From NCBI GenBank assembly GCA_965233625.1, contig OZ247499.1:5518001-5582000 (forward strand): a DNA stretch of 64,000 nucleotides, written 5' to 3'. The position numbers were made by a program, and so were the translations under genes. The first letter of the stretch is position 1, and each line of letters starts with the position of its first letter. The notes under the pieces were generated by a model, which was not told the DNA's origin, made no database searches, and saw only the letters and a program-made list of their open reading frames with translations. Positions 62,373 through 64,000 of the stretch are shown here, piece by piece. The stretch comes from G965233625 sp965233625 (GTDB lineage: Bacteria; Planctomycetota; Planctomycetia; Pirellulales; Pirellulaceae).

Positions 62373-64000
62373 TTACGCTTTCAGATTCCGGGTCACGGTT
62401 TCGATCAGTTTCAACGAGTCAATCGGCTTGGGCAGATAGTCCGTAAAGCCGAGGTCCAGCACCCGCTTGCGGGCGCCTTTCATCGCATCCGCCGTGAGCG
62501 CGATCACAGGCGTATCAACGCCCTGGCGCCTTAACTCGGCGACGGCCTCGTCACCGCGCATCACGGGCATCTGCATGTCCATCAGCACCAGATCGAAGGG
62601 CCGATCCGATTTACCGGCGGTTTCGATAGCCTCCAGCGCCTGTTGCCCGTTCTCTGCGACTTGCACTTCGCAGCCCGCCTTCTTCAGAAAATGCTCCGCC
62701 ACAAAACGGACATCGCGGAGATCGTCCACAATGAGGATGCGGGCGTTAATTTCCTGCGGAGCGTTTTCCGGCGCCTTTGCCGTTGCTGATTTGCGGGCGC
62801 CAGGTTTCATCTGGACGCGTTCGTTCACGGGGTGGACGGGCAGTTTTACGGTAAAAGTGCTGCCCACGCCCGGTTGGCTCTCGACACTGACTTCGCCCTT
62901 CAACGCTTCCAGCAGGCGTTTGGTAATACTCAGCCCCAAGCCTGTGCCGCCAAACCGTTTGCTGATGGAGGAATCGGCCTGCGTGAACGGCTCAAACAGC
63001 ATTTTCACCCGGTCCGGCTCAATGCCGATGCCGTTGTCCTTCACATCAAAACGCAGGTGCGAATCTTTGCCGGCGTCCTTCAGTGTAACGGTCACCTGTA
63101 CATTGCCGCCGGGCGCGAATTTGATGGCGTTGGCAATCAGATTCACCAGCACCTGCCGCAATCGCGCCTGGTCTGTGCGGATGGTCACCGGCAGCGGTTC
63201 CGGGTAGCTGAATTCCAGTTGGGTTTCAGCGTCTGTGGCGCGTGTCTGCATTAAATGGTGAATGTCGCCCAGCAATGTTTCCAGGTCTGTCTCACTGCGT
63301 TCCAGCGACAGCTTGCCAGATTCGATGCGTGACAGGTCGAGGAGATCGTTCAGCAGCTTCAGCAGATAGCCGCCGTTACGCTGTATCGCGGCTAGATGTT
63401 CCAGGCTGTTAGGGTCTTTGATTTCCTTTTGCAGGATTTCTGTGAAACCCATGATGGCTGACATCGGCGTACGTAGCTCGTGGCTCATGTTGGCCAGGAA
63501 GCGGGTTTTTGCCTGGTTGGCCATCTCCGCCGTATCGCGTGCTTCGTGCAATTCTGCTTCTGTTTGCAGCCGCGAAGAGATGTCGACGAAAGTAATCACG
63601 GCGCCGTTCCACTCATCGTTGGCCAGCACCGGATGACACCAGTATTCAACCGGAAACGATGTTCCGCTGGCATGCCGGAAGCGTTCACCCGACTGGTTGA
63701 TCTGCTCTCCGGTTTTCAGGCATGACGTGAATGATTGAAGGATGGTTTTACTGCCGTCGCTGGCAGCCGGTTGAAGCATATCCAGGATAGGTTTCCCGGT
63801 TACTTCGCTCTCCTCCGTGAAGCCCAGCATTTGTAGTGCGGATGCATTGCAGAAGGTGCATTTGCCCTCAACGTCTACGCCGAAGATGCCTTCCGCCGTG
63901 GAATCGAGGAGCAGCCGGATCGTGCGTTCGCTTTCCTGAGATTCTTCCGCGATGCGCATGCGATCGCTGATATCGTTCTGAACGCCGACAAACCGGATGA
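62373..64000 (-). CDS. Hybrid sensor histidine kinase with PAS domains and receiver (partial, 5' end outside the window)
   Basis: The frame stays open to the right window edge: above the Met at 63959 it reads IRFVGVQNDISDR, the typical end of a PAS/PAC domain. The protein therefore starts outside the window. Inside are a second PAS domain (ILDMLQPAASDGSKTILQSF), a HisKA helix with FLANMSHELRTPMSAIMGF, an ATPase with DNGIGIEPDRVKMLFEPFTQADSSISKRFGGTGLGLSITKRL, and a C-terminal receiver (ARILIVDDLRDVRF, phospho-acceptor in LVLMDMQMPVMRGDEAV, and PKPID). It is a hybrid two-component kinase that senses a cytoplasmic or membrane-near signal through PAS domains. Confidence 0.93.
   Translation of the reverse strand, partial: IRFVGVQNDISDRMRIAEESQESERTIRLLLDSTAEGIFGVDVEGKCTFCNASALQMLGFTEESEVTGKPILDMLQPAASDGSKTILQSFTSCLKTGEQINQSGERFRHASGTSFPVEYWCHPVLANDEWNGAVITFVDISSRLQTEAELHEARDTAEMANQAKTRFLANMSHELRTPMSAIMGFTEILQKEIKDPNSLEHLAAIQRNGGYLLKLLNDLLDLSRIESGKLSLERSETDLETLLGDIHHLMQTRATDAETQLEFSYPEPLPVTIRTDQARLRQVLVNLIANAIKFAPGGNVQVTVTLKDAGKDSHLRFDVKDNGIGIEPDRVKMLFEPFTQADSSISKRFGGTGLGLSITKRLLEALKGEVSVESQPGVGSTFTVKLPVHPVNERVQMKPGARKSATAKAPENAPQEINARILIVDDLRDVRFVAEHFLKKAGCEVQVAENGQQALEAIETAGKSDRPFDLVLMDMQMPVMRGDEAVAELRRQGVDTPVIALTADAMKGARKRVLDLGFTDYLPKPIDSLKLIETVTRNLKA

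Overview
The window looks like chromosomal DNA from a planctomycete, probably a Pirellulales- or Planctomycetales-type organism; the genus cannot be told from this sequence. The evidence is the gene families: four secreted sulfatases with CxPxR motifs, two Tat-exported DUF1501 proteins, a DUF1549/DUF1553 protein, a DUF1592/1588/1585-type cytochrome, a PVC-type haem-binding protein carrying a ThuA domain, a DUF1559 pseudopilin with a small lipoprotein partner, and a TIGR02996 protein. GC is high in most genes and drops by eye in a few small accessory patches. I see no rRNA, tRNA, CRISPR array, insertion sequence or prophage.

Layout. 0-1.4 kb is the end of a cytochrome-oxidase accessory cluster (membrane protein tail, SCO protein, DUF420 protein). 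1.4-11.4 kb is a minus-strand run: PQQ-type beta-propeller, soluble histidine kinase, lysine-rich coiled-coil protein with a clear terminator, the 1411-residue ThuA/discoidin/PVC/cytochrome protein, a small membrane protein, an SPFH protein and a small unknown. 11.6-17.3 kb has a thioredoxin-fold protein, a small membrane protein, a sulfatase overlapping a macro-domain gene, and a convergent SUKH/TIGR02996 pair. 17.4-24.7 kb is a plus-strand run: SGNH hydrolase, sodium:solute symporter, DapA-family lyase, FolP, a membrane-anchored HDAC11-like deacylase, a miniature secretin-domain protein and a membrane protein. 24.9-28.8 kb holds an ECF sigma factor and a patch of orphan genes. 28.9-35.0 kb has a planctomycete cytochrome and two sulfatase loci.

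35.0-46.5 kb is the most striking segment. It is an apparent five-gene minus-strand operon (DUF1501, PPC-domain protein, Ig-like/DUF1549/DUF1553 cytochrome, c-haem/WD40/alanine-rich coiled-coil protein, second DUF1501), headed by a near-consensus sigma-70 promoter and a perfect 18-bp palindrome. 46.9-54.8 kb holds AlkB, a DUF1559/lipoprotein pair, an alpha/beta hydrolase, UspA, and a plus-strand trio (ornithine-cyclodeaminase family, CBS protein, dihydroorotate-dehydrogenase-like protein). 54.8-64 kb has a GlcE-like FAD protein, a fourth sulfatase, an MFS transporter whose terminator lies inside the end of convergent tilS, a SirB1-type protein and a hybrid histidine kinase that runs off the right edge.

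Together the genes suggest a heterotroph that exports many hydrolytic and haem-containing proteins for use of sulfated or otherwise complex substrates. The targets of the DUF1501/DUF1549 proteins are unknown and I do not assign them. Start sites were moved from the longest reading frame where a Shine-Dalgarno sequence, signal peptide or family alignment favoured an internal start; each case is stated.
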